64,000 nt of DNA, taken from contig JAOVFP010000008.1 of assembly GCA_025738555.1 (NCBI GenBank), positions 434,001-498,000 on the forward strand, given 5' to 3'. This DNA is from Cyathus striatus (Eukaryota > Basidiomycota > Agaricomycetes > Agaricales > Nidulariaceae). Of the stretch, positions 33,316 through 44,049 are shown piece by piece. The position numbers and the translations under genes were made by a program. The first letter of the stretch is position 1. Every line of letters starts with the position of its first letter. The notes beneath the pieces were generated by a model. That model saw only the letters and a list, made by a program, of their open reading frames with translations, had not been told where the DNA came from and ran no database searches.

Positions 33316-33480
33316 AACTCACGCCCCAAGAACCTACGTAATCGTCGCCTCCAGCTGCACAAACACCCCCTGACCTGATCCTCTACACCCCGCAGCACTC
33401 TAACGCACATCTCCCATTCACAACTCACGCCCCCGGAGCCTGAGTAATCCCTGCCTCCGGCGGGCCAACAACCCCCCTTA
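33316..33480 (-). repeat. Partial tandem duplication of the GH5 gene 3' end
   Basis: About 58 bp at 33316-33373 (starting AACTCACGCCCC) resembles 33422-33480, which covers the last codons and stop of the GH5 gene, about 106 bp apart. The downstream copy is diverged and non-coding. Confidence 0.55.
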
Positions 33481-36402
33481 CACCCCTCTTCGCCGCAGCA
33501 GTACACAAAGGCGAAGGCGGCGAAGACGCAGGATCAACCCACGGATCCAAATAGCTACACGTCGGAATAGGAACAAACACACCCTGCGTATCCTGTGCAT
33601 TTGCCCATCCGCTCCCAACATCCACACTCGCCGTTGCGGTAGCTGTAAACGTAGGCGCAGGTAAAGTGGGTATAGCACCTGTAGGTGTGTAACTTGGTAA
33701 CAGCGACACAGCGCCCCCGCTCGATATGGACGCGGGCGGCCATGAAGCGGCGGAAGAAGCGGAAGCAGGGATGTCGCCGGCACCTGCGCCGCCTGTTTGC
33801 CATGCTTGCAGGGGAGGTGCCCAGGGAGCGCTGTTCTGGCATGTACCAATGGCCGCTCGGGGATCTTTAGGCATCCATCCTTGTTCCAAGCCGAGCTGGT
33901 ACGACCATGCTGGAGACTCTACTTTGCCCGTAACGCTCGAGTTGCCGATTTTCCAAGTCCAGAAGAAATAATCCTATCCCTTCATCAGCCCTCATCTTCA
34001 TAAAAAGGAAAGAAAGGAAGAAACGAACCTGAAGAGCATCCATACTAGCCAACGCAAAGTTCATAATATCCCTCTTCATACCCGTACTATAACTCTGCCA
34101 ATCCGTCCACTCATCACAACTCCCCTGACTGCTTGAAACACCAGGAAATGTGCCCTCATACCGTGTCCCACTACCCACCCCATTTAAGAACAATCCGCAA
34201 TCAGTGACTGCATTACTCCATTCTCCGGCATTCATCAATCCGAAATTCGCCATTGAGGTGTTTACTAATGAGCCCCACGCATCGCAGGGGGCGGTGGCAT
34301 ATGTCGACATTGCAGCATCATATTGGCCCTGGAAGCACATGTACGGATGTGAATCGAGGGTTATGCGATCTGCATTGGGGAAAACGTCGACCCAGGACCT
34401 CCTAGGCAGAAACACATCATGCAACGACACCCAAGGTCCATTTCCCTCCCCAACACCACCAGCATTCCGAATGATATTATATGCCTCCATCGAAAACCTA
34501 GCTATGTTATCCTGTCCGATATTTTGCGCTCTAGGCTCATTAACAATACCAAAGAGAGTAACAACATCCTTGTACTGAGGCTGCGACACGAATTCGGCTA
34601 TGATCCTTATATAGTCGAGGGATCGTTGGGCGTTCGCGTAGCCCATGGGTCCATTGAGGAATCCGATGGTGCCTAGACGGCCGGAGTGGTTCCATTCGTT
34701 TTGGGAGCCTGGGAGGGCGTGGAGGTCGAGGTTTATTCTGATGCCGTATTTGCGGGCCCAGCGGATTGCTTTGAGGAAGTACCTGGGAGGGAGGGGGGGT
34801 TAGTTTGTGTTTTGGGTACGAGGAAGAAGGGGGAAAGAAGAAAGAAGGAGCGGGTGGTAGGGGGAGGAGGGGAAGAAGGGAGGCGTAGTAGGTACGAAGG
34901 TGGGAGGGAAAGTGAAGGAGGAGGGGTAGAAGGAGCAGGGGCAAAAGGGGGAGGGAAGAAACATGAAGGGGCGGATGGCAAGGAGATGGAGGGACGAAGG
35001 CGGGTGATGAAGTGAAGGGTCAAAGGGTAGGGGGGCGGGGGATGCAAGAGCGGGGTAAAGAAGGCGGAGAAAAGGTGGTGCAAGAAAGCGTGGGTGAACA
35101 TATATGAAATAGTGGTCGCACAGAAAACAGAAACGTGAAGGGAAGTAAACGGCGCCCAGGGGTGAAAGGAACGAAGTAAGCGAAGGAAAGAAAACGAGAC
35201 AAGACGTACGTCCATGAAACCTTGGCCAAAAAAGGCTCCCCCGCCCAAGTCTCAATAGCCCAATATCCAATGGGTATACGGACAAAGTTGAGTCCTGCAC
35301 CTGCGATCTCTGCGAAATCTCTTTCCGTCTAGATTGTGTATCAGTATGCAATGTATAAGAGTATAGGAAGATGGATCAGAGAGGAGAGGAAGAAAGAAAC
35401 GTACAATGAACGTGTTGTAATGGTCTTCCAACTGATTAAGCCCACCACTAGCGGTATCAGCAGCCATTGCCTCGCTCAATGTCCATTCGTCGACGGCGGG
35501 TGTGCTTGCGTTCATGTATTTCTCGTATAGAGCGGGTGCACTGCGTGTTGTTAGATTGCATCTTTAAGTGGAATGGGCGGACGTACATGAACTAGTAAAG
35601 CGTCAGTAATAAGAAAAACGGTAGAAAGAAAGGAAGACGTACAGGTTCAGTATTCAACCACCCACCCAAATTCACCCTACCCATCTATCAGTCCAAACCC
35701 CTCAAAGAATCAAAGGAAAATAACGCACTCACGCATCTTATCAATCCCATACCGAAACGTCTCATTCAGAGCCGGACTCCAACTCTGTGCCCTCGCACCA
35801 TTATTAAACGGATCACTCTCATCCCAGTACCAGCTCCCCCCGAACGGATTTGAATAAACGAAGGTAGAGCCGTCGTCCATCGTCACGGTGCTTCCGTCGC
35901 CGCCTGTTACTGCGACTTGGGCTTTTGGCGTACTTGATGGTTGCGCCGCGGAGCCAGAAGTGGAACCAGAGGTGGTAGATGAGGAAGAGGGGGATGATGT
36001 GGAGAGGTTTTTGGGTTTTATGACTTTGAAGTATACGGGTAAGATTACGACGAGGATTATAACTGCTAAAGCAGCCAGAACGCCGAGAATGATCCATTTC
36101 CTCTTCCCTTTTCCTGTCCCAGTCCCACTTGGACCCGCACCCTCTCATTGAACGCATCAGCAGAATCGGATGGGTGGTCGACGTAATTACTATCCGGCCT
36201 CCCATGGCTTGCATTCAAAGCGCGTATGGAGGAGTTAGATGTGCCCAGAGTGGTGGTATTTGAGCTTGACATGAGGGAGTCTCTGATTCCGGGAGAGCCG
36301 GGGTCGGTGTAGAGTGCTGCGCCTGTAGGGAGGTCGGGGAGGTCATCGGGTTCATCTGGGAGGGAGGGGTGTGTTGATCCCGGGGTGAAGTATGTCGACA
36401 AG
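33425..36402 (-). CDS. GH5 exo-1,3-beta-glucanase-like enzyme, membrane-anchored
   Basis: The predicted enzyme cleaves beta-1,3-glucan at the cell surface or wall. Order: Ser/Thr/Pro-rich cytosolic tail; basic KGKRKW; membrane helix ILGVLAALAVIILVVILPVY (about 36070-36010); Ser/Thr linker; catalytic domain with VNLGGWLNTEPFIAPALYEK, LNFVRIPIGYWAIE and INLDLHALPGSQNEWNHSGR; acid/base Glu in FGIVNEP; DSHPYMCF; nucleophile Glu in NAGEWS; YFFWTWKIGNS; and a Pro/Ala-rich tail ending TQAPGA. Exons: about 36402-36191, 36143-35725 or 35733, 35684-35643, 35591-35587, 35540-35405, 35328-35210, 34782-34029, 33973-33425. The layout matches fungal type II membrane exoglucanases (ExgD-like, GH5_9). The start codon is unresolved. 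One junction (35733 to 35684) is one base out of frame with the strongest donor. Confidence 0.88.
34783..35209 (-). other. Unusually long intron (427 nt) in the GH5 gene
   Basis: Bounded by GTACGT on the donor side and CCCTCCCAG on the acceptor side; splicing joins VSWT to YFLKAIRWARKYG in phase. The other introns in the gene are 46-76 nt. The sense strand of this intron is strongly pyrimidine-rich. Open frames on both strands here are low-complexity and not genes. Confidence 0.75.
35587..35591 (-). other. Five-nucleotide microexon of the GH5 gene
   Basis: Coding-strand TTCAT lies between the acceptor TTTACTAG and the donor GTACGTCC. The upstream intron (35592-35642) has a TACTGAC branch site; the downstream one (35541-35586) has TCTAAC and CGCAG. 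Including the five bases gives GGWLNTEP-FI-APALYEK, the conserved family sequence. Skipping it shifts the frame. Confidence 0.8.
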
Positions 36403-36894
36403 CCGGGGCTTTACTGTCCCAAGAGTCGCAGACTGAAGACGAGGAAGGGATATCCCAAAGAGGAACACAGCGCAAAATGGCCAGTCCCATCCAAACAAGG
36501 CTATCATCCCAAAAAGAGACAGAAGAGCGGACGAAAATAGCCTATTGGACATGCGTGCCAGCAGGATGAATGATCGACATACGAGTACTCTGGATAGTGG
36601 AGGCAGAGTCGTAGCGGGACCATGGTCCAGCTCACTATCAGAGAGGGCTGGAACAGTCTTCGTGTGAAGGTGAGAGAATTATTGAATGTGGAACACTGAG
36701 GCTCCCCAAATGGATAGGGGAAGGGGAAGAGGGGAGAGGGGAGAGGGGAGAGGAGGGGGATCACGTTGGTGCGGAGACACCCATGTACAGGGCGACACGA
36801 TAAGGGCGTTGACGGGAGAGCTCTACTCCAGCTGTCCATACACCTCACGCACACCACGGGTACTCCTCTCCACCACGCACGCAAACACTCAAAC
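36403..36894. other. Region between GH5 and BTB fragment, unresolved
   Basis: On the minus strand this starts with a GTGAGT donor at the end of the BTB exon, so later BTB exons or the GH5 leader could lie here, but I cannot join any in phase. It includes a GA-rich tract (36715-36760). Confidence 0.35.
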
Positions 36895-37180
36895 TCACCT
36901 CGAATCCAAAATAGCCTTCAAAAACCACCTCACTTCCCCGGGATCGTCTCCAAAAAGCCTAACAACAACACACCCATCAATGACCTCGTTCCCCTCTGGC
37001 GGCGGGGGGAAACTCAGCATATCGTTGGATACGGCCGAGCGCGCTGCCAGAATGCCTGCATATACTTCGAATTGCACCGGTGGGGCGCAGACCGTCTGTG
37101 AACCAGAGTGATTTGCTGCGGACTGGTTTGGGTTCATATTTTGAGGGGGAAGAGGAGGAGGGGAAGGAAGGGGAAGAGGA
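36895..37180 (-). pseudogene. BTB/POZ domain fragment
   Basis: The minus strand reads PPVQFEVYAGILAARSAVSN, DMLSFPPPPEGNEVIDG, CVVVRLFGDDPGEVRWFLKA and ILDSR, then a GTGAGT donor. This fits the start of a BTB/POZ domain as found in a large Agaricomycete family (ILAARS..F.DML, then D(G)C.VV.L.D, then FLKAI.D). BTB domains mediate protein dimerisation and often recruit Cullin-3. An upstream exon and the C-terminal half could not be joined. Part of this locus is duplicated at 9 kb. It may be partial or damaged. Confidence 0.65.
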
Positions 37181-37845
37181 GGCGGTGGGTGTGCTAACAC
37201 CGCTGGGAATAGGCATGGGTGAGGAGACGGTAGTGAACCAAGACGGTGGTGCTTGTCAGCTAAGTTCTGGAGATGTCGACATGGACATGAGTACGGGTAT
37301 TGATAGGCAGGGTATGGACGTGAACAAGAGTAAGAAAGCACTTATGGTAAAGGAAGAGAGTGCCGTGAACACTGAAAAGCAGGTCGAGGTCAAGGTCGAC
37401 GTGAAAAAACATCTTGACTTCTTCCCACGGTACGCGGCACGGCCGATCTCCACTTATGGGTTGCATTCTGAACAATTGATGCCGCACCGGTTATGATAGG
37501 TGCTTTTTAAGCCGGTTGTGGGGCCGACGCTTTGATACGATACATATTTACCCCGCTGTTGGCCTCTGTGCGATGGGTAAATAAATGTCCATCGAATCTT
37601 TCTAGCTCACTGCGGACGTCATGCATGAACTACCTAACATCTAACACGCTTCGTTCACGCCCCCTCTGTGCAAAGGTAATACTAATACGTACAACACCCT
37701 TCTTTACAATTTAGGAGCTTTCCACAACTCCGTAGATTAAAATAACACGTTGCCAGGTATGTCTGATGGGCGTGCTATAATTCATACCAATCCTTTTTCG
37801 GCCATCGGAAATGGCGGTCGAAGCGAAGCAATTGTAAGAAGAGAA
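37181..37845. other. Non-coding flank of the BTB fragment
   Basis: 37215-37310 is the block copied in inverted orientation to about 8995-9085. The plus-strand frame 37080-37496 overlaps the BTB exon and is a shadow. No gene is supported beyond that. Confidence 0.45.
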
Positions 37846-38233
37846 AGGACCCCTGAAAACACCCAAAAACGCCCGATCCAAGAATGTCAAGTTTTATCCG
37901 CACGCAAAAATTGCGAAAAACGCGAATTTTTATTCAGAAGTTGGTACAGATGTAACCAAAATGAGTATCTTTACTAGAAATTTGATCGGGCATAACCAGA
38001 AACCAGAAGCTTCGAATATTTTTATTTTTTCTGAAAAACAAATCGCCTCGAATTCAGTCAAACGTGTTACGAGGGTATTGTAAATGCTACGAAGACTAAC
38101 CTCTGATTTTGTCAACAATTTTGGAACAGGTAGTTTTTCCAAAAACACGAATCTTATCCAGGTTTTTATCAAAAATTTAGTCAAGTTTTATCCGGACCCG
38201 GATCAGGCATTTGAGTGAGTTATCAGGGGTCCT
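37846..38233. mobile_element. hAT-like MITE, 388 bp, 8-bp TSD GAAGAGAA
   Basis: The ends are AGGACCCCTGA and TCAGGGGTCCT (perfect 11-bp inverted repeat). The flanking GAAGAGAA occurs at 37838-37845 and 38234-38241. Subterminal GTCAAGTTTTATCCG occurs near both ends. An 8-bp duplication with CAGGGG-type ends is the signature of the hAT superfamily. No transposase is encoded. Confidence 0.88.
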
Positions 38234-38399
38234 GAAGAGAAGGTGATTTCGGGGCGAGAGGGGTCCTGGCGTATCTTTGTTCCGCCTCTTTGTGTCAGTG
38301 TGGGTCGGCTTATCGCTTACGAATTGAATACTTCTTTGTTTTGTAGTATGAGAAGTAGGACGTGTCTCGCGAAAATGATAAAGGGAGACTCTAGCGGTA

Positions 38400-41300
38400 C
38401 AATGCGCTGCGTATTCATGGTTGAGCGAACCAAGGTTCGATCTTTAGCTTCAAGTACTACTGTATGTGTGGCGTGAAGAACAATGGGCGCACTGCTGCAC
38501 TACGCAGGCTTGTTTGTATATGGTCGTATATAAATGTACAGTTCGTAATAACATTAAAAGTACGTGATTCACGTAAAAAAAAACTGTTTAAATGATTGAT
38601 CTTGAATTCTTACGCCCCGCGTATTCGTGTGAACGTACGAAGGTTCGAACTTAGCTTATACTGCGTACAGCGTGAAGTAGGAACGATGGGCACACTGATG
38701 CACTACGCGAGCTTGAGGTTTTTGTATAGTCATATGTAGATGTAGAGTTCGTATAACCCTAAGTACGTGATCCAAATTAGAAAAATTGCAATCTATATCT
38801 CCAGCTCAGTAAGTGTTGGAAAAAACTTATGTACTTGTAGAGTTCGTATCGGCGGTCGAGGTAAAAATTTCAGAGTTTCACCAGCGCGAGGTACGTCCCA
38901 CGTATCCGTGATTGAATGAACCACGGTTCCATTGAGTTCAGCACTCAGTTACGTGGCGCATGAAGTATGGAACCATGGGACACACTGTTGTGCTACACGG
39001 GCTTGTTCCTATATTATACATATCTATATGTAAATGTAGCGTTCATATCGACATTCAAAGTACGTGAATCACATAACAAAATGCTCATTTTTTTATTCTC
39101 CTGCGTATCCGTTATTGAATGAACTATGGTTTAAAAATAAGCTTGAACTAGTAGTACTACACGCCGCATAAAGTACGGAACGATGGACGGACTCAACTTG
39201 CGCTATGCTAGCTTGTCGTTTTTGCATGGCCATCTGTAATTGTAGAGTTCGTATCGGCATTCAAACGTACATGGTTCACGTAAAAAAAATCAGGTTGAAA
39301 ACTATAACCTTCCGATGCCCTGCGTATTCGTGTGAATAAACCAAGGTTCGAACTTAGCTTGTACTGCGGACTGCATGAAGTATGGAACGATGGGCGCACC
39401 ACTGGTGCGCTACGTGGACTTGTTGTACTCATCTAGTCATATGTAAATATAGAGTTCATATCGGGATTCAAGAGTACACACATAAAAAAGGCTCCAGGTT
39501 CACCCAATCATACCACGGCGTGCTGCATGAGATATGGGCCAATGGCGCACACTCAGCTTGGGCTACACGGGCTTGTTGTAGTTTTGTACACTTAGTTATA
39601 TGTAAATGTACAGTTCGTAATAACCTTAAAAGTACGTGATTAAAGAAAAAAAAGAATCTTTATCGCCCGCATAACTACTCCTGCGTATCGGTGATTGAAC
39701 GACCCAAAGTTCCATCGAGATCAGCGCTCAGTTACGTCTCTCATGAAGTATGGAACAATGAGGCGCACTCATTTTGCGCTACGCTGGCCTATTGTTCATT
39801 ATTGTTGTGCTAATTTAATCCAATACACACACTACAATCAACTGTGTATTAAAATTCTTGTAAGTACATACTATAGGAAGCATAGGAGGAATAATTAGGA
39901 TAATGTAGTATGTAGATGAAAGTAATAAGGAAAGTACGTGTTTCGCGCATGTGAATAATAAAAATATACGAATTCCTATAGCAGCACGATGCCCTGCATA
40001 TTCGTGATTGAATGAATCAAGGTTTGAACTTCAGCTGTGGCGTGCTGATGCACTACGCGGGGGGTCTATACGAGAATGAAAACAAAAACTTCGGTTCCGA
40101 ACAGGAGCCGACGATTTTAGTCTTATCAAGTCGGTACTGCACCGAGACTCCGTAGGCTCACCGGGACTCTGAGGAGGAGAGCCCGTGCTTACATAACACG
40201 TCGGTACTTGAACACTGTGGCGCCGCGGCGGCGAGCGCATCTACTATCCTGCCTTGATACCACCGGGCCCCTGAAGCGCAAAATCCCACCTATAAAACAC
40301 AATACATTTAGCTATACCTAGAATCATACTGTAATAAAAACGAAACAATAGTACAGGTCATATTTTGGTCTTAACATTGGCGCATGCTATTAGAGCGCCA
40401 GATTATTAAAAGATATATGCGTATAAAAACTGTATCGTTATGATATATACTCGAGTATACACATTCATTGATAATAACACTCCTACAACGATTTTATTTA
40501 ACACAACATGTGTTAAAGACAAGGTTAATAAGTTACAAAATACTATATATGTCGAAGTATAATGTGTTCAAACTTCGGTAATTTGAATTGATAAACCACT
40601 CCAAAAATGCAGACACAATGATAGATGAATTGATCTACGGGATGTAGAAGTTCTCAATAATAATGATTGTAGTAGTGGCGAGTGAAATGAGGTCCAATAC
40701 ATATCACCATGGTATACAGGTACACTGTTCAGTCCGTCTTAAACTCTCTACAACTTGTGTAATTTCATACGTTATAAATTAAACATGATGATATATTGTA
40801 AATCGAGCTTACAGCCACCTGAAAAATGCATACATCACATACACTACTGTCTTCTTGTAATGATGTATGCTTCTCATGTTGATTGATCCTGCCGTATCGA
40901 GGGTCAGTGCCATAACAATGTACACATTATTGGAGGTGGGCCCGTATCACACGCGAGTACTTTAAGTGTAGTCTAACGCAGATACTATTAATTACCCATA
41001 ATAAAAGAATCATTTTATTATTGAAATAAGTAATTGAAGGAATCTACTTAATCTCACAAATAAGTTGAACACACATGTTGGTACGTTGATAGCGACGCTC
41101 TTGCACTATCGTGTGAAATCCTGAAGGGCGCATCACAATGCTTTAGATCCCGCCGCTTCCCCGAGCCCATCAACCTGGACCGAAACGCATGGCGCTAGCC
41201 GACTGCAACCCCGTTATCGCCCATTATCTACTTAACTACAATTCGGAACCGAAGTTTTTGTTTTCATTCTGGTCAAGGCCCCTACGCGGGCTTGTTTTTG

Positions 41301-42310
41301 TATAGTCATATGTAAATTTAGAGTTCATATTGGAATTCAAAAGTACGTACGTAAAAAAGGTTCTTCTATATTTTCTCAAGTATGCCACGGCGTGCTGCAT
41401 AAGGTATGGGACGATGGCGCACACTCAGCTTATGCTACGCTGGCTTGCTGTTGTGTCTGTATACTTGGTCATGTGTAAATGTACAGTTCGCGGATTCAAA
41501 TTAAAACTTTCAATGGAGATCTCAAAATCAGCGTATCCGCGATTGAATGAACCAAGGTTCCAACTCCAATGCACAGGTCTGTGACACGCGAAGTGCGGAA
41601 CACTGTTGCGCTACGTGGGTTTGTTGTGGTTTTGTATGGTCATATGTAAATGTAGGGATCGTATCAGCATCCAAGTAATCAAAATAGTCTCTTTGCAATA
41701 CATTGTTTTTTATGCCCCTCGGATCCACGCGAATGAACCAGTGTTCGAACTTCTGCTTATAATGGCAGTATGCGCTGCATGAAGCATCGAATGATGGGGA
41801 ACACCGTTGGGATACACTGGCTTGTTGTTCTTGTACAGCCATTTGTAAATGTAGGGCTCATATCGACATTCAAAACTGCGTGGTTCAAATGAAAAATTGC
41901 AATACACGCCATCTTGTTTACTGACTCCTACTTATCCGTGATTGAACGAATCAAAGTTCTAAGTTCGGCGCTCAGTTATGCGACGCTTGAAGTATGGAAC
42001 GATTGGACGCACTGTTGCGCTACGTGGGCGTGTTTTTTTTTTGTGTAGTCCTAAGTAATTGTGAAGTTCATATCGGCATTCAAGTACGCGATTCACATAA
42101 AACATTTCTAGCTATTGGTCAACTGTCCCGTGTATCATTGATTGAGTTCAACGCTCAGTTACGTGCCTTATGGTTTGATAAAAATTATTCCAGAAAGCGT
42201 AAATTCCCTTGCATATTTGTGGTTGAGCAAAACAAGGTTTGGACTTTGGCTTATCTTACGTGGGGCGTAAGGTACTGTCAGCTATCAGGAAAGCTGGCCA
42301 CACTGGGAAT
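38400..42310 (+). repeat. Diverged ~190-bp repeat array, about 13 units
   Basis: Each unit has, in order: TGCGTATCCGTGATTGAATG, AACCAAGGTTCGAACTT, GCATGAAGTATGGAACGATG, GCGCACTNTTGCGCTACG, CGGGCTTGTTTTT, GTCATATGTAAATGTAGAGT, TCGTATCGGCATTCAAAGTA and a CGTGATTCAC-AAAAAA end. Units start near 38410, 38610, 38890, 39105, 39310, 39480, 39680, 39985, 41360, 41530, 41710, 41930 and 42120. All are in one direction. The array is split by the Mutator-like element at 40062-41281. Units are diverged, so the array is old. The palindromic GGTTCGAA core resembles a B-box. No unit has a continuous conserved frame. Confidence 0.8.
40062..41281. mobile_element. Mutator-like element, 1220 bp, 9-bp TSD CTACGCGGG
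   Basis: CTACGCGGG flanks both sides (40053-40061 and 41282-41290) and occurs once in the uninterrupted repeat units, confirming the insertion point. The ends form a 40-bp inverted repeat starting GGG and containing GAATGAAAACAAAAACTTCG. A 9-bp TSD with long TIRs fits Mutator-like elements; hAT is the alternative if the duplication is counted as 8. The inside has no recognisable transposase, so it is non-autonomous. Confidence 0.85.
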
Positions 42311-42319
42311 CTGGTCGAG

Positions 42320-43089
42320 GCTCGTCCGCCAGCTTCTGCATTGACTATTTGTATAATTTATTGATACAGTAGAGTACAACACTATATTATATGTGTAATA
42401 TATAATTATTTAGATCGTTGCTCTCCTGTACATAAAGAAATCCAAAAGTTAGTTGACTTCTATAACCAAAATAGGCTTATTCTAATGAGAAGGAGAGAAT
42501 GCTGTGGCATTATGCAGTACATCCAAAGCATACAATCAGGCTATATATATAATTCAAAGCCCTCCTAATTTATTGGAACCAGTACAGATATTGAACTGTC
42601 TGTATCCGTCCTATATGATAAATAGATGCTACAAAAATTGTAATGCGGAATATAGGGCGAACAAGTTTGGAAGTTTAGTTAGCCTGCTGTATTTTCTTCT
42701 CTTTTTGATCCTAGCAAAACACCCTAGAATCTTAATAGGATCAATAGGATCAATAGGATCTTTCTTTTGTTTATACATGCAATAATATAGAAGTTATGTA
42801 TGTGTGACAACTCAAGAGCATGATATGCGAGTTTGTTGTAAGGCAGCTGCAATGCGACGCAACTGTACTTGGTGTGCTTTCCATATTTGCACTTTTAAAG
42901 TTAGGGGCTACGAATTTTAAAAAGTTAATGGCATTCTGTACAGAAAACATAAAACAAATATGTTTGCACAATGTTACAGATACCGTAAATTTCAAAAACA
43001 CTGGTGGAATGTTGAAGGAAATGGCAGATGGGGGAGAGGGGAGATAGGTTCTTTATGGACTTAATTTTTTTAATAGCTTGAATATGATT
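42320..43089. other. No assigned gene
   Basis: Plus-strand frames at 42504-42785 (ends with a hydrophobic stretch and repeated GSIG) and 42820-43047 (LGVLSIFALLKLGATNFKKL, ending EMADGGEGR) have no family I can name. The second has a protein-like composition and could be an exon remnant. Confidence 0.35.
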
Positions 43090-43185
43090 TGAATTGTCAC
43101 TCGAGTGCAACTCAAACATTACTCAATTGCAACTCGTATGCGACTCGATTTCACTCGAACAAAATTTATGTCAACTGGAAATTCC
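43090..43185 (-). repeat. Fragment of dispersed repeat R1
   Basis: Short CACTCGA/AACTCAA repeats followed by TCAACTGGAAATTCCTGTAA then GC, matching the terminus of R1 copies at 4205 and 46795. Only the terminal ~95 bp is present. Confidence 0.6.
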
Positions 43186-44049
43186 TGTAAGCTCAATTAC
43201 ATCAATCGTATCAAGCAAATATATTACTTATTCATCATCCCCTACCACCTCTACATATGCTTTTGATTACTTTAATATACATATTCCGTACTGTGCAGAT
43301 GAAGTGTTGTTGCTGAATGTCTGTAGTTAAGTGGTCTACTTATCCATTTATCTCTTGATCGCTTCTCCTGCTTGCTTTGAGGTCAAACATAACGTTGTCG
43401 CAATCGATGTGTCGTTTATTTCAACACAGGCTCTCCAATTATAAGGTACTAAGGTGGGTCGAGCTAGAAAATTAACCATGTTTTCAAGTCATAAGTTCCT
43501 AAATGACGCAATAGCGACCCTCAGCAACAAGGAGTCATGATTTTAATTCATCGTATCGCTCAAGTGTTACAGAGTTGCATGCAATATGTATAAGTCCCGG
43601 CATTTGTTTGGAAAAGCAGATGGAACTGTTGTTCTATTTTAATTTTGTGCTTATGCACAGGCTTTCAGCGCTATATAAGTACCATTATACATGTACAAAG
43701 AATATCCTAACTCAGCTAGGATGCCCGGAGTGTTTAGTCTACGGTAGCAAATCTAAGTTCATGAGCAGTGACAGCAGTATAAAGTTCATCTTCAATTTCT
43801 TCAACTACGCGTATACTTATGAGAACTCGTTGACTGGTGCGGATTCCTGAAGTGCTGAAGCATCAATAAACCATCAAATATAGACCAGAGGCCAGTCGAC
43901 GAATCAACAATTTCAACTGCCATTCGGGAACTGAGGGACTAATATATGCTAGCTTGACTTATTTTGCTTCTGTCTGAAAACCGTTTCTAATGAATCTTTC
44001 ACACTATGACGCACTGCACTGCACAAAAGAATGCCAAATCACTCAACTA
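43186..44049. other. Intergenic, no gene seen
   Basis: No coding family is recognised. A 91-codon frame at 43575-43850 lacks motifs. The right end leads into the promoter repeat of the downstream gene. Confidence 0.45.

Noticed and set aside
34686..35248. Overlapping open frames on both strands of the GH5 locus
   Set aside because: They lie in or across the 427-nt purine/pyrimidine-biased intron and do not match the enzyme frame.
37080..37496. 138-codon plus-strand open frame with Gly/Glu-rich start
   Set aside because: It overlaps the minus-strand BTB exon and part of it is in the segment duplicated at 9 kb; no domain.
40880..40905. TTGATTGATCCTGCCG, resembling the start of an 18S rRNA
   Set aside because: The match stops after about a dozen bases and no downstream rRNA sequence follows; it lies inside the Mutator-like element.
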